DNA from: Pseudanabaena sp. FACHB-2040
GTDB lineage: Bacteria; Cyanobacteriota; Cyanobacteriia; Phormidesmidales; Phormidesmidaceae
Assembly: GCF_014696715.1 (NCBI RefSeq)
Contig: NZ_JACJQO010000006.1
Span: 62,001-126,000, forward strand
Direction: 5' to 3'
DNA length: 64,000 nucleotides
The notes below the pieces were generated by a model, which was not told the DNA's origin, did no database searches, and saw only the letters and a program-made list of their open reading frames with translations. The translations under genes and the position numbers were made by a program. Below, piece by piece: positions 8,873-19,859 of this stretch (positions are counted from its first letter, which is position 1; each line of letters opens with the position of its first letter).

Positions 8873-9433
8873 CTAGTAGCAGTACCGTCCGTTGCTGTCA
8901 GGGGTAGGTTGCTCTCGTCCATCCCGCAGGGCTCCAATCAGCGTAGAAACGATTACACAGCGCTTTGCCCTGCCGCCATTTCTACTCATTAAAGTAACTC
9001 GACCCAACCGGGCGCTCACATCTCCCTGATAACCAAACTGGGTATAGTAAACGTCTTGCTTTTTCAGCAGGGTTGTATTGCTGATATCGAAGGTGACTGA
9101 CTTCTCCAGCGGCTTCCAGACTTTGACTTGAGCCGGATCAATAGCTTGATCATGCTTAGCCCATTCCAGATGGTCTCCATTCTCCCGAATGCTGAACTGC
9201 CCCTCGCGCTTCTTCTGAATAGCCTCGCTCTGGACATGTCGCATGGCCTGATGAATTTCACGCTGGGCCGCCGTCAAGCAGTAGGCATCGTACCAGGCGA
9301 GGTAGACCGGTAAGGCAATGGCAGCCAGGATAGCTAATATTGACAGGCCAGCTAGACTCTCTAGCAGCGTAAATCCAGACTGCCCAGACCAATTGAGGGC
9401 TGGCTTTGGCCAGTCCGATGAGGTGTATTTCAT
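8873..9433 (-). CDS. Type IV pilin-like protein (GspH/FimT-type pseudopilin)
   Basis: Secreted pilin-like protein of 186 residues. After a basic, hydrophilic leader of 20 residues comes the prepilin peptidase site QSG|FTLLES (cut after Gly20) and the hydrophobic helix LAGLSILAILAAIALPVYLAW. This matches the N-methylation motif of type IV pilins and type II secretion pseudopilins. The C-terminal region has two Cys near the end (KRCVIV and GRYCY) that could form a disulphide. The size fits minor pilins of the FimT/GspH group. No other pilus gene is adjacent, so it is an orphan. Natural competence or motility roles are possible but not shown. Confidence 0.85.
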   Translation of the reverse strand: MKYTSSDWPKPALNWSGQSGFTLLESLAGLSILAILAAIALPVYLAWYDAYCLTAAQREIHQAMRHVQSEAIQKKREGQFSIRENGDHLEWAKHDQAIDPAQVKVWKPLEKSVTFDISNTTLLKKQDVYYTQFGYQGDVSARLGRVTLMSRNGGRAKRCVIVSTLIGALRDGREQPTPDSNGRYCY

Positions 9434-10854
<1,421 letters not shown>

Positions 10855-10904
10855 TCACTCTGTTTAATTTGATTCAGAGTATTTGACCACAAAATTGGGC
10901 ATCT

Positions 10905-11753
10905 ATGACATCACTGACATTAGTTAAACAGTTTGCCTGCTTTGGGGGTCTGGTGGCTTACTACAGCCATTCCTCTCGCGAATGCGGGTGCCCCATGCAG
11001 TTTGCCGTGTTTGTACCGCCGCAGGCTCAAGAGGGGCCGGTGCCAGTGCTCTACTACCTGTCAGGGCTGACCTGCACTGAGGACAACTTTACGGCTAAAG
11101 CCGGGGCTCAGCGGTATGCTGCTGAGCATGGGCTGATGTTGGTTGCCCCCGACACTAGCCCCCGAGGGCTAGGTATTCCGGGGGAGGAGGATGACTGGGA
11201 CTTTGGCACTGGGGCCGGATTTTATGTGGATGCAACCCAGAAACCCTGGAGCCAGCACTACCGGATGTACAGCTACGTAGTGCAGGAGTTGCCTGAGCTA
11301 ATTGCCGCAAACTTCCGAATTCAGCCCGATCGCCAGGGCATTTTCGGTCATTCCATGGGCGGTCATGGAGCCTTAGTGTGTGGCTTGCGGAACCCGGATG
11401 TCTTTAAGACGATCTCTGCCTTTGCCCCAATATGTGCGCCGATGCAGAGCCCTTGGGGGATAAAGGCATTTAGCCGTTATCTAGGGGCAGATCTGACGGC
11501 TTGGCGACAGTACGATGCCAGCGAACTGGTAAAGCACCACGCTGACTCGAACCGCCTGATTTTGATCGACCAGGGTGAGGCTGACTCATTTCTCGATAAC
11601 CAGCTGATGCCCCAGGTGCTTGAGCTGGCCTGCCAGGAGGCCAAGCAACCGCTGACTCTGCGGCTTCAAGAAGGCTACGATCACAGCTACTTTTTCATTT
11701 CTACCTTTATGGCTGACCATATCCGCCACCATGCGCTAGGGTTATGCCAGTAA
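10905..11753 (+). CDS. fghA: S-formylglutathione hydrolase
   Basis: Serine esterase that hydrolyses S-formylglutathione to formate and glutathione, the step after frmA. The 282-residue protein is the usual length for the esterase-D family. The nucleophile is in [10 protein letters not shown] near residue 151. [11 protein letters not shown] near residue 60 and DTSPRG near 86 are family signatures, and the likely Asp and His are in GEADSFL and GYDHSYFFI. Cytoplasmic. Transcribed with frmA; a short membrane protein gene follows after 37 bases. Confidence 0.96.
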   Translation: MTSLTLVKQFACFGGLVAYYSHSSRECGCPMQFAVFVPPQAQEGPVPVLYYLSGLTCTEDNFTAKAGAQRYAAEHGLMLVAPDTSPRGLGIPGEEDDWDFGTGAGFYVDATQKPWSQHYRMYSYVVQELPELIAANFRIQPDRQGIFGHSMGGHGALVCGLRNPDVFKTISAFAPICAPMQSPWGIKAFSRYLGADLTAWRQYDASELVKHHADSNRLILIDQGEADSFLDNQLMPQVLELACQEAKQPLTLRLQEGYDHSYFFISTFMADHIRHHALGLCQ

Positions 11754-11790
11754 AATGGCTGTGGTTCCCTGAAATGGGGCTTAAGTAGGT

Positions 11791-12144
11791 ATGAAGCTCT
11801 GGTTGGTATGCTTTTTTCTTCTGTTCTTTGTCGCAGAGGGGCTGCAGTGGATTGGGCAGATACCCTGGGCAGGTGGGGTAGAGTTGCCTTGGCCTACCAC
11901 TATTGTGGGAGGGCTGGTGCTTGCGATCGCATCCAACACCCAATTAGGTCAATTAGGAAAACCCCAGCCCCCGTCCCCAATACAAGAAGCAGAGACAAAA
12001 CCATTGCCCGCTCCAGCTTCCCCTGCAGAAGCTGCTTCTGCGATCCCCAATCAGCCCCTTACAAACTCGCCACAGTCGATTTCATTTGAAATTCAAAAAC
12101 CAAAAAGCCAAGCATCTTCGGCCCATCCTCCGCAGCAAAGGTAA
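11791..12144 (+). CDS. Small membrane-anchored hypothetical protein
   Basis: Unrecognised protein of 117 residues. It begins with a hydrophobic helix (LWLVCFFLLFFVAEGLQWIG), has a second hydrophobic stretch at about 31-48 (PWPTTIVGGLVLAIASN), and ends in a disordered Pro/Ser/Gln-rich tail. The arrangement suggests a two-helix inner-membrane protein with a soluble tail. It lies 37 bases after fghA in the same direction and may be read with that operon, but nothing ties it to formaldehyde metabolism. An ATG at 11791 follows an AAGTAGGT Shine-Dalgarno-like stretch. Confidence 0.6.
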   Translation: MKLWLVCFFLLFFVAEGLQWIGQIPWAGGVELPWPTTIVGGLVLAIASNTQLGQLGKPQPPSPIQEAETKPLPAPASPAEAASAIPNQPLTNSPQSISFEIQKPKSQASSAHPPQQR

Positions 12145-12175
12145 GCAGATCCCCCATCGGAGGTTGTCTAGATCC

Positions 12176-12766
12176 CTACTTACCCATCTGACGCTTGAGA
12201 TTGTCCAGCTCTTCCTGGGTTTCCCACCGCTGAAAAGTTTCCTCTAGAGGGTCAAGGGGCTGGGTAAAAGTTTTGTAAGGGCTTTGGTTCCACCCAGTTT
12301 CCCAACTGGAGGTAGAACTCTGAGGGGTAGTGCGCTGAGCAGCTTGCTCGGCTTGAGCTTGGGCAATTTTAGTTTTGAGCTCGCGGCGGCGGTCGTGGAT
12401 ACGGCGCTGGAGTTCACGGGCTTGCTCAGCACGCTCTTTGACGCCTTTCATCTGACCCCAGAGATGATTGCCCTGCCGCAAAAGAGCTGCTTCCCGCTCT
12501 TCGGCCGCCTGCACAAGTTCCAGGCGGTTAGAGGCCCTAGCCTTCTCAATCCGGGCATGCCACCGCTGAATGTCCTGCGCGGTCGACAAAATACCGTCCT
12601 CCAGCTGCTTTTCTCGGCGTTTGAGATCCCCAAGCAGGTTGATGGCGTCTTCCTCCTGGCCCCGTAGCTGATCCTCTAAGGCCATCAGCTCCAGCTGGGG
12701 ATTTGCCCGCAAAAATTCATCTAGCCGAGTTTCTAAGAACCGGCTGAGATCTTCAAATAAACCCAT
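12176..12766 (-). CDS. TIGR04376 family coiled-coil protein
   Basis: Cyanobacterial protein of unknown function, 196 residues. The start MGLFEDLSRFLETRLDEFL, LEDQLRGQEEDAI and the central DIQRWHARIEKA and EREAALLRQGNHLWGQM segments match the family I know as TIGR04376. Nearly all of residues 1-150 are predicted coiled coil; the last 45 are Ser/Thr/Pro-rich and likely disordered. No catalytic motif or membrane segment. It lies 52 bases downstream of the PilP-like gene and in the same direction, so the two may form an operon. Confidence 0.8.
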   Translation of the reverse strand: MGLFEDLSRFLETRLDEFLRANPQLELMALEDQLRGQEEDAINLLGDLKRREKQLEDGILSTAQDIQRWHARIEKARASNRLELVQAAEEREAALLRQGNHLWGQMKGVKERAEQARELQRRIHDRRRELKTKIAQAQAEQAAQRTTPQSSTSSWETGWNQSPYKTFTQPLDPLEETFQRWETQEELDNLKRQMGK

Positions 12767-12818
12767 ATCGGCTGCTCCCCTGAGCTAACGCTACCTGCAT
12801 CCAGTGTAGTCGGATGCA

Positions 12819-13799
12819 CTAAAATTTTTGGCCGATAAAGACGGAGCGAACCTCTCCATTACGACGGATAACGGCCTCTTCGTTGGAGACTGAGACTAGA
12901 CTCCAACCGCTGCTGCCAACCCGTTCTCCGATATAAATCCGTTGGGGCACCCCGCTGACCTCAAACAGGGCTGCTGAGCGAGAGCCCAGCTCTAGTACGC
13001 CCACTAGCGTGTGCACAGCAGCGACTCCGGCAGCTACATTAGCAGGCTGGCCCGCTGCTGGAGCCGTTGGAGCAGTCGGAGCTGCTGCCGTTGGAGGCAC
13101 CGTCGCCGGAGCGGTGGCCGACTGATAGGGAATGTAGACCCGCTCAATGACGTTGACTGGGCCTTGGGCCCCTGAAATCGCAGGTGCACCTACAGGGGCG
13201 GGGGGGACTACCATCGACGAACCTGGCAAAACCGCTACGGTAGGCATATCTACACTCGCCGAGCTACCGCTGGAGCCGCTCCGGTTAGCAATGACTTCTA
13301 GAGAGCGCTGGAGATAGTTGAGAAATTCTGGGTTGGACTGCACTGGCTGGGCTACAGCGGAGCTGGCCCCTGCAGCAACTGGAGTAGCCTGACTCAGGCG
13401 CTGCTGGTTAATTGCCCACAACACGCCTAGACCGACCGCTGAGCAAAGTGCCCCCAACAGCAGCACGTACTCGAGAGAAGGCTTGAGCCAGCGCCGTTTT
13501 ACGGGATGAGGTGGTGGTGGTGTAGTGACGACTGCAGTAGAGCCTTCTAAAGTCTGCAAGGCGACTTCGGGGCTATCTTGCACAGAGAGCACATTGTCGG
13601 TGCTGTCTGTCATTACTGTAACTAACTGCCCTGAGCCCACGGGAGCAACCTCTTCGCTGCCATCTAATAACCTGTCTACATCTTCAAACAGGTTATCCAT
13701 CAGATGCTCGGCATAGGAATCTACCAAAGTTGCCGCATCTAGTTCAGAAGTTTCATTGGCAGACAGAGTGAGGGTATCGACCTCGGAGGATTGACTCAT
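12819..13799 (-). CDS. Single-pass membrane protein with PilP/GspC-like C-terminal domain
   Basis: Protein of 326 residues, not firmly assigned. Residues 1-105 are acidic and hydrophilic (cytoplasmic). A transmembrane helix follows at about 110-130 (YVLLLGALCSAVGLGVLWAI), then a long Ala/Pro/Val-rich stretch, and finally a compact beta domain at about 265-326 (LVGVLELGSRSAALFEVSG, YIGERVGSSGWSLVSVSNEEAVIRR, SVFIGQKF). That last region resembles the HR domain of PilP and GspC, inner-membrane parts of type IV pilus and type II secretion machines. The resemblance is my reading of the pattern and could be convergent. The ATG overlaps no neighbour; a 413-base gap lies upstream. Confidence 0.65.
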   Translation of the reverse strand: MSQSSEVDTLTLSANETSELDAATLVDSYAEHLMDNLFEDVDRLLDGSEEVAPVGSGQLVTVMTDSTDNVLSVQDSPEVALQTLEGSTAVVTTPPPPHPVKRRWLKPSLEYVLLLGALCSAVGLGVLWAINQQRLSQATPVAAGASSAVAQPVQSNPEFLNYLQRSLEVIANRSGSSGSSASVDMPTVAVLPGSSMVVPPAPVGAPAISGAQGPVNVIERVYIPYQSATAPATVPPTAAAPTAPTAPAAGQPANVAAGVAAVHTLVGVLELGSRSAALFEVSGVPQRIYIGERVGSSGWSLVSVSNEEAVIRRNGEVRSVFIGQKF

Positions 13800-14212
13800 G
13801 GAACACGTCCCGAAACGTTAACAAACACGTCCGCTAGATTGCCTAGACGTTAGCAAAATATTGATAGAACCGCACAGGCGACAAGGGATTGTTAAGTAAA
13901 TTATCAATTTCTCGTAGCACCTGCAAATAAAATTTGCTCAAAAGAGCATTTCTATTTTTCGCAGAGAGCGGATCTGCAGAAACTTAAATGGAAAATGGAA
14001 GAGTAGACTCTTCTTAATTATCCAGCCAGCAGAATCTCGGTTATCCATCCTTGGCTATTTGTACTTCAACTGCTGCAAAATGGCGAGTATTTTGTGACTG
14101 CTTTCGCGTTTTTTGGGTAGACGATGGTCTTTTCTGAGGCTCTAGCTCAGAATCAGGGTGAAATGATTCAATCAGGAATAGCGTTTGGGGCGATCGAACA
14201 TACAGGTGAGCT
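13800..14212. promoter_or_regulatory. Divergent intergenic region, AT-rich, with short palindromes
   Basis: 413 bases between two divergent genes. Visible structure: TGCTC-AAAA-GAGCA at 13935-13948 followed by a T-rich tract, the palindrome GAAGAGT-AG-ACTCTTC at 13998-14013, and TTCTGAG/CTCAGAA at 14132-14152 with a 7-base loop. I see no small gene or RNA with a known consensus. Confidence 0.35.
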
Positions 14213-15202
14213 GTGGTTAAGTTCAGTCAAAATCGAGTGATGCGATCTGCCTGGGTCAAGCTCCTAGGCCACACGATTCTGAAATGGCAGCGGGATGACT
14301 GTCTAGAAATGGGGGCGGCTTTGGCCTACTACTCACTGTTTTCCCTGTTTCCAATTATTTTGGTGATTTTGAGCGTAGTGGGGTTTGTGATTGGCCCCAA
14401 TACAATGGCGTATAACCAGATCGTGCGGTTTGCTCAGGAGGCGCTGCCATCCGATGCCTTTCGAGTCGTGCAGGACGCGCTGCTGCAGCTGCACACGGGT
14501 AGCACCAGCGCTAGCATCATTGGTTTTGGCATTTTGCTATTTACCGCTAGCGGCTTTTTTGGGGCGCTGAGCCGTGCCTTTGACAAGATCTGGCACGTCA
14601 AACCCCGGGCTGAGGACGGCGGCGGGGTCACTGCGATCGCGCTTAATTTTCTCTGGAAGCGGATTTTTGCCTTCCTAATGGTGATTGGCTCCGCTGGGCT
14701 GATTTTGGTTTCCCTGCTGTCCAACATCGCCATTGATGCCTTGATGCGGATTTTGGGGGAGTTTAGTGAACGGGTCGATCTGGTCACCATCAATCAGGTG
14801 AATCTGTTGCCTTGGTTTCAGGCGGGCATTTCCTTCCTGTCGCTGGCCCTAGTGGTTATGGTGCTGTTCAACGTGCTGCCTTCTACCCGCGTAGCCTGGG
14901 GAGATGTCTGGCTGGGAGGTCTGCTAACGGCCCTGCTATGGGTCTTGCTGCAGCAGCTCATCAGTAACAGCGTGATTAGCCTTGGCAGTCGCTTTCGCTC
15001 CTATGGCGTGGTCGGTGGGGTCATGGTGCTGATGCTGTGGATCTACCTTACCAGCCAGATTTTTTTCCTGGGCGGGGAGTTTACCTACGTCTATGCCCAC
15101 ATGTTTGGCAGCCGCAAACAGGGCAAGCTAGGGCCGCGTAAACCCCTAGAGACTGCCCCAAAAAACCTTCAGAAAAACCCGAAGGCAAAACCTGAGGCTT
15201 AG
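14213..15202 (+). CDS. YihY/BrkB-family inner membrane protein
   Basis: Polytopic membrane protein of 329 residues with about six hydrophobic helices. The family signature is clear: DDCLEMGAALAYYSLFSLFP near residue 30, TASGFFGALSRAFDKIWHV near 110, and LLQQLISN with GVVGGVMVLMLWIYLTSQIF near the C-terminus. Older annotations call the family ribonuclease BN, which is wrong for YihY proteins; their function is not established. The GTG at 14213 sits only two bases from a purine stretch AGGTGAG; the ATG at 14237 is a good alternative start. It converges on the hybrid kinase gene. Confidence 0.88.
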   Translation: MVKFSQNRVMRSAWVKLLGHTILKWQRDDCLEMGAALAYYSLFSLFPIILVILSVVGFVIGPNTMAYNQIVRFAQEALPSDAFRVVQDALLQLHTGSTSASIIGFGILLFTASGFFGALSRAFDKIWHVKPRAEDGGGVTAIALNFLWKRIFAFLMVIGSAGLILVSLLSNIAIDALMRILGEFSERVDLVTINQVNLLPWFQAGISFLSLALVVMVLFNVLPSTRVAWGDVWLGGLLTALLWVLLQQLISNSVISLGSRFRSYGVVGGVMVLMLWIYLTSQIFFLGGEFTYVYAHMFGSRKQGKLGPRKPLETAPKNLQKNPKAKPEA

Positions 15203-15217
15203 CTGCCGCTAGCTGAA

Positions 15218-18200
15218 CTACCCTCGCTGCACCCGGACAGCATATCGCTGCAGCACCTCCAGCACACCGTCGCGCCGGATTGGCTTACTGAGGTAGTCAT
15301 CCATGCCTGCGGTCAGACAGCGCTCCCGATCGCCAGCCATTGCATGGGCCGTCATGGCAATAATGTAGGGTTGGGGCAGGGCAGTCTGCCGAATGCGCCG
15401 GGTCGCCTCTAGTCCGTCCATCTCTGGCATCTGCACGTCCATAAAGACCACATCGTAAGGCTGGCGGCACACCGAATCTAGCGCTTCTATACCATTGCTG
15501 GCCAGGCTGATACTGGCATATCCCAGGCGCTGCAACATATGCTGAGCTACCCGCTGATTGACCGGCACATCATCGACCACCAAAATCCGCAAGGGGTGGG
15601 GCTGAAGCGGCAGAATGTTTGCCGGTAGTTGAGCGGTGGCACGGCTGACAACGGCAACTGGCTGGTGGGGCTGACTGTCAGCCTCGGCCCAAACTTCAGC
15701 CTGAATGGTGAAGTAAAAGGTAGACCCGTGTCCCACGTCGCTCTCTACCCAAATGCGGCCTCCCATCATTTCACAGAGGCGCTTGCTAATAACCAGCCCC
15801 AGACCGGTACCGCCAAAGCGCCGGGTGGTGGAGGTATCAGCCTGACTAAAGGGCTGAAATAGGTGGTTTAACTTATCTGGAGGAATGCCAATACCGGTAT
15901 CGCGAACTGCAAACAGAAGTTCATAGAGAGCGCAGTCGCGCCCCGCCGCTGGCAGCTGATCGCTGCTGACGCTGACTACGACATCCCCTTGGGCAGTAAA
16001 TTTCAGGGCATTGCCCACCAGGTTAACCAGCACCTGCCGCAGGCGGTTAACGTCTCCCTGCAAATGAATTGGCGTATCGGGCGCAATGGAGTAAGCCAGA
16101 CTGAGGCTTTTGCGGGCAATCTGGGGGGTCAACAAATCCAATGTGTCCTCAATGCAGGCTCTCAGGTTGTAGCGAGAGATCTCTAGTGCCAGCTTGTTTG
16201 ACTCAATCTTTGAGAAGTCCAGAATGTCGTTGATGATGGTGAGCAAAGACTCGCTGCTGCTGCGGACAGTCTCGACATACTCTAGCTGACGTGGGCTCAG
16301 GTCGGTCTCCCGCAGTAGGTCGGTCATGCCGATGACGGCATTCATAGGGGTGCGAATTTCGTGGCTCATAATCGCTAAGAACTCGCTCTTTGCCTGGCTA
16401 GCTTTGTCGGCCCCCTCCTTGGCCTGCTGCAGTTCCAGAGACTGCTGCTGCAGCCGGAAGAACAGCTCAGCCTGCTGAATGGCGACTGCTAGCTGGGCGC
16501 TAATTTGCACTAAGATGCCTGTCTCTGTGTCTATCCAGGCGCGGGGATTGCTGTTTTGGTAGGCAGCCAGCAGCCCCCAAAGCTGATCTCCCTGCACGAT
16601 GGGGGCAATCACATAGGCTTTGGCCTGCAGCTGCTCTAGCCATTCGACACGGCGGGGATGTAAGCTGGCTCCGTAGATGTTGTCAACCTGTAAGGGACGC
16701 ATGCCGGTGCCTAGCAGGTCGATTGAAACTGCCTGCAGCAGGAGACTTGCGATCGCAACTTGCGCGGGTGCTACCGGCTCAACGACTGGGTGAGCTTCCA
16801 GCGTGCCTAACGGTTTACGGGGCAGCAGCGCCAGCCACCCCTCGCCAACTGATTCAGCCACGACCTGACCAGTGTCGTCGGGATGGAACCGATAGATGAG
16901 GCTGCGATCGCACCCCAGTACCCGCCGCAGCTCATCCACCGTAGCCTCAAAAATAGTCGCCAGATCGAGGGTCTGGCGCATCCGCTCAACCATGCGGGCC
17001 ACGGTCTGCTCGCGCTCCAGACTTTGCCGGAGCTGGCTCTCTGAGCGCTTGCGCTCGGTAATGTCCTGCACTGTGCCAAAGAGGCGCACTGTCTTACCGG
17101 TAACCGCATCCTGCACGGCCTGCCCTTTGCCCAAAACGTAGCGCCACGTCCCATCGGGATGTACGATTCGGCACTCCAGCTCGTAGGTGCCCCCAAACTG
17201 AATCAGCCGTTGCACCTCAGCTTCAAGCCAAGGTCGATCCTCGGGCAATGTATGCTGCAGCGTTTGCTGATAGTCAAGCGCGGGTTGACTCGGATCGAGG
17301 CCGTAGATGTGAAACACTTCCTCAGACCAGACCACCTCACCCGACTCCGGGTCAAACGACCAGTTGCCCAATTGAGCAATGCGTTGAGCCACTGCCAGAG
17401 CATGCTGGCTTTCCCTCAGGGCGATTTCAGCGCGCTTACGTTCGGTAATGTCGCGGACGATGCAAAGAACCTCATCGGGGCCACTAACTGTCACCCGAAC
17501 CTCTTCGTACTGTTGTCTGCCGTTGATCTCAGATTCCTGCTCAAATACCTGCGTCTCACCGGTTTTCAAGGCCTGTTTGATATAGTGCTGCTGCCGTTCT
17601 ACTATTGAGGGCGGCAGAAACTCGGCTTGGGAGCGCCCTATCGGATCAAAACCTTCAGGCAGCAAATCAATAACTTGATTAGTGCGAACATAGCCTAGGT
17701 AAGTACCATCTGCCCGCAGCCGATACATCAGGTCAGGGATGGCATTGAGAATGGCTGCCTTTTCTGCCTCACTTTGACGCAGGGCGGCTTCGGCTTGTTT
17801 ACGGCTGATCTCGCTGCGTTTGCGGGCGCTAACGTCGCGCACGATAATCAAAGCGCGATTTTCGCCGCAGGAGGTGATCCGCACCTCTTCGTACCAAAGT
17901 TCCTGATCAACCTGAAAGGTTTGTTCAAAGACTTGAGTTTGCCCAGTTACAATGGCCCTCTCAATCCCTTGGGCATGATTGACTGCTATCTCCGTAGGCA
18001 GCACCTCAAAGATACTTTTACCGATAGTATCGACCGATGTCGGCACCAAATCAGCAAAGCCCTGAGAGACGAACCGATAGATGAAGCGTCCATCTCGGCT
18101 GACCAGCGCCATTAGATCAGGGATGGCATTGAGAATGGCCTGGTTGTGCTCCTGGCTATCTTTTAGTGCCTGTTCGGCCCGTTTGCGATCGCTAATATCC

Positions 18201-19540
18201 TGCACTTGGCTGACAAAGTACAGTGGCTGACCCTGCTCATCGCGCAGCAATGAAACGTTGAGAATGCCCCAAACCATCTGCCCGTTTTGGTGGAGGTAGC
18301 GCTTTTCTAGCCGGACAAAAGATTGCTCACCCCGTAGCAGCAGCTGAATCTGCTCTGCTTCTTGATCGAGATCCTCCAGGCAAGTAATTTCTGAGACTCG
18401 CCGCCCTGGCAATGCCGCCTGCGCGTAACCCACCATGTCAGATAGCGCGTGGTTAACCTGAAGCAGATAGCCATTCAAGTCAACAATCGCCATGCCGACA
18501 GCAGAATCTTCAAACACCCGACGAAACCGTTCCTCGCTCTCCTGCAGAGAAATTTCGGCCTGTTTGCGATCGCTAATCTCTCGGCTAATGCCCAGCACAT
18601 AAGTCTGATCGCCTAGCTCGATCAGGTCACAAGACAGCAAAGACGTAATCACGGTGCCGTCAAAGCCGCGCCAGTGAAATTCAAAGTTCCGCACCCAGCC
18701 CTGGGCCTGAAGCTGAGCCGCAATAGCTTCGACCTCGGCAAGATTGGCAGACAGATTGAGAGATTGGGCCGTCTGCCCTACCACCGCTTCACGGGGGTAG
18801 CCTGTGATCCGCAGGAAGCTGTCGTTGACCTCGACAAAACAGCCGTCGAGCGTCGAAATCGAAATTGGATCGGGGCTGCTGCGAAAAATGTGGGCAAATC
18901 GACCTTCAGAGGACTGCAGCGCTGCCTGAGCCATCAGGTGCAGATCGTCCACGGGCAAAGCCAGTGACAGCGTTTTTCCTAAATCATCGGCAGCGATAGC
19001 CTGGGAGCCGCGGCTCAGGCGTTTGAGCCAAAGCCTAAAGGACTGCGCCAGCGCCAGCCCTAGTAGTGCCGCTAGGCCCCCCGCCACCGCACTTACCCCC
19101 GGTACCCAGCGCCCATTGCGCAAAATAGCCCCCATCATCTCGCTGGGAGAAGCCGCTGTAACAATCTGCCTATCCCGACCCTTCACAGCCGGGTAAAGGC
19201 CCAGCACTAGCCAATAGGTTTTCTTCCCCGGCTTAAATAGCAGCCCGATCTTAGGCGGTAAGGTTGAAGCAGATAGGGGCTGTAGGGAAGACCTCTGCTG
19301 CCTTCTCTCCGCTACCTGATCGGCTGTAGCATCCCATAAACCAAGACTGGCTTCACTTTGGGCAGAGGTTGACTGCGTTAGTTGGCCGATCAGTTCTGCT
19401 GCTTGTTGACTACTGCAGTAGGACAGGTCGCCAACCGTTCCTACTGTTCCCAGAGACGGCAGAACAACCGTTAAGGTCAGCAGCCACCTTAACGGAATTT
19501 TCTGAACACAAACAACCCAGGACAAGAGAAAAGTCAACAA
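15218..19540 (-). CDS. Hybrid sensor histidine kinase (five PAS, GAF, HisKA, HATPase, REC)
   Basis: Membrane-bound hybrid kinase of 1440 residues. Order: TM helix near 15-35; a short outside domain; TM helix near 147-168; PAS domains starting near 210, 335, 460, 590 and 715; GAF near 845-1000; HisKA with [14 protein letters not shown] (His1060); HATPase with [11 protein letters not shown] near 1240; REC with [13 protein letters not shown] (Asp1368). The third and fourth PAS domains are close repeats (both [10 protein letters not shown]). The GAF domain is of the phytochrome-related type but has no Cys where bilin would attach ([11 protein letters not shown]), so it is probably not a photoreceptor. 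No separate response regulator is adjacent; the C-terminal receiver likely passes the signal on. Confidence 0.92.
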   Translation of the reverse strand: MLTFLLSWVVCVQKIPLRWLLTLTVVLPSLGTVGTVGDLSYCSSQQAAELIGQLTQSTSAQSEASLGLWDATADQVAERRQQRSSLQPLSASTLPPKIGLLFKPGKKTYWLVLGLYPAVKGRDRQIVTAASPSEMMGAILRNGRWVPGVSAVAGGLAALLGLALAQSFRLWLKRLSRGSQAIAADDLGKTLSLALPVDDLHLMAQAALQSSEGRFAHIFRSSPDPISISTLDGCFVEVNDSFLRITGYPREAVVGQTAQSLNLSANLAEVEAIAAQLQAQGWVRNFEFHWRGFDGTVITSLLSCDLIELGDQTYVLGISREISDRKQAEISLQESEERFRRVFEDSAVGMAIVDLNGYLLQVNHALSDMVGYAQAALPGRRVSEITCLEDLDQEAEQIQLLLRGEQSFVRLEKRYLHQNGQMVWGILNVSLLRDEQGQPLYFVSQVQDISDRKRAEQALKDSQEHNQAILNAIPDLMALVSRDGRFIYRFVSQGFADLVPTSVDTIGKSIFEVLPTEIAVNHAQGIERAIVTGQTQVFEQTFQVDQELWYEEVRITSCGENRALIIVRDVSARKRSEISRKQAEAALRQSEAEKAAILNAIPDLMYRLRADGTYLGYVRTNQVIDLLPEGFDPIGRSQAEFLPPSIVERQQHYIKQALKTGETQVFEQESEINGRQQYEEVRVTVSGPDEVLCIVRDITERKRAEIALRESQHALAVAQRIAQLGNWSFDPESGEVVWSEEVFHIYGLDPSQPALDYQQTLQHTLPEDRPWLEAEVQRLIQFGGTYELECRIVHPDGTWRYVLGKGQAVQDAVTGKTVRLFGTVQDITERKRSESQLRQSLEREQTVARMVERMRQTLDLATIFEATVDELRRVLGCDRSLIYRFHPDDTGQVVAESVGEGWLALLPRKPLGTLEAHPVVEPVAPAQVAIASLLLQAVSIDLLGTGMRPLQVDNIYGASLHPRRVEWLEQLQAKAYVIAPIVQGDQLWGLLAAYQNSNPRAWIDTETGILVQISAQLAVAIQQAELFFRLQQQSLELQQAKEGADKASQAKSEFLAIMSHEIRTPMNAVIGMTDLLRETDLSPRQLEYVETVRSSSESLLTIINDILDFSKIESNKLALEISRYNLRACIEDTLDLLTPQIARKSLSLAYSIAPDTPIHLQGDVNRLRQVLVNLVGNALKFTAQGDVVVSVSSDQLPAAGRDCALYELLFAVRDTGIGIPPDKLNHLFQPFSQADTSTTRRFGGTGLGLVISKRLCEMMGGRIWVESDVGHGSTFYFTIQAEVWAEADSQPHQPVAVVSRATAQLPANILPLQPHPLRILVVDDVPVNQRVAQHMLQRLGYASISLASNGIEALDSVCRQPYDVVFMDVQMPEMDGLEATRRIRQTALPQPYIIAMTAHAMAGDRERCLTAGMDDYLSKPIRRDGVLEVLQRYAVRVQRG

Positions 19541-19859
19541 CGGAAATGTCCAGTCTATCTGGAGTTACAAATCATACTATCGGCACTGAAGCTGGGCCGA
19601 TAAAGCCAAATTGCGCAATTTTTTGACAAGGTTAAACTCTTTGCTCATTTCTCCAAGTGGGGTAGAACTAGCAGGTGAGGAAGCAGACTTTTGACCTTAG
19701 TCCTGGGGCAACAAGCCAGAGTTAGATAAACTTAGCCGCTGCCCTTGGACAAAGCCTTCAAACAGACCTCAGGGAGTTGCGAAATATTGCCGTCTCCCAT
19801 CAGCAACCACATCCTCCCTTACCGTTAAAGCCTGAGCAGCAGGATCGAGGAGGCCACGT
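19541..19859. promoter_or_regulatory. Divergent intergenic region between hybrid kinase and pap
   Basis: 319 bases holding the promoters of both flanking genes. TATCGGC/GCCGATA (19578-19602, 11-base loop) and the palindrome AAATTGCGCAATTT (19608-19621) stand next to a TTGACA (19623-19628) that could be a -35 element reading toward pap, but no good -10 follows. Near its end is the strong Shine-Dalgarno of the next gene. Confidence 0.35.

Noticed and set aside
17159-17608. 149-codon plus-strand open frame
   Set aside because: Antisense to PAS domains of the hybrid kinase, which are clearly coding.
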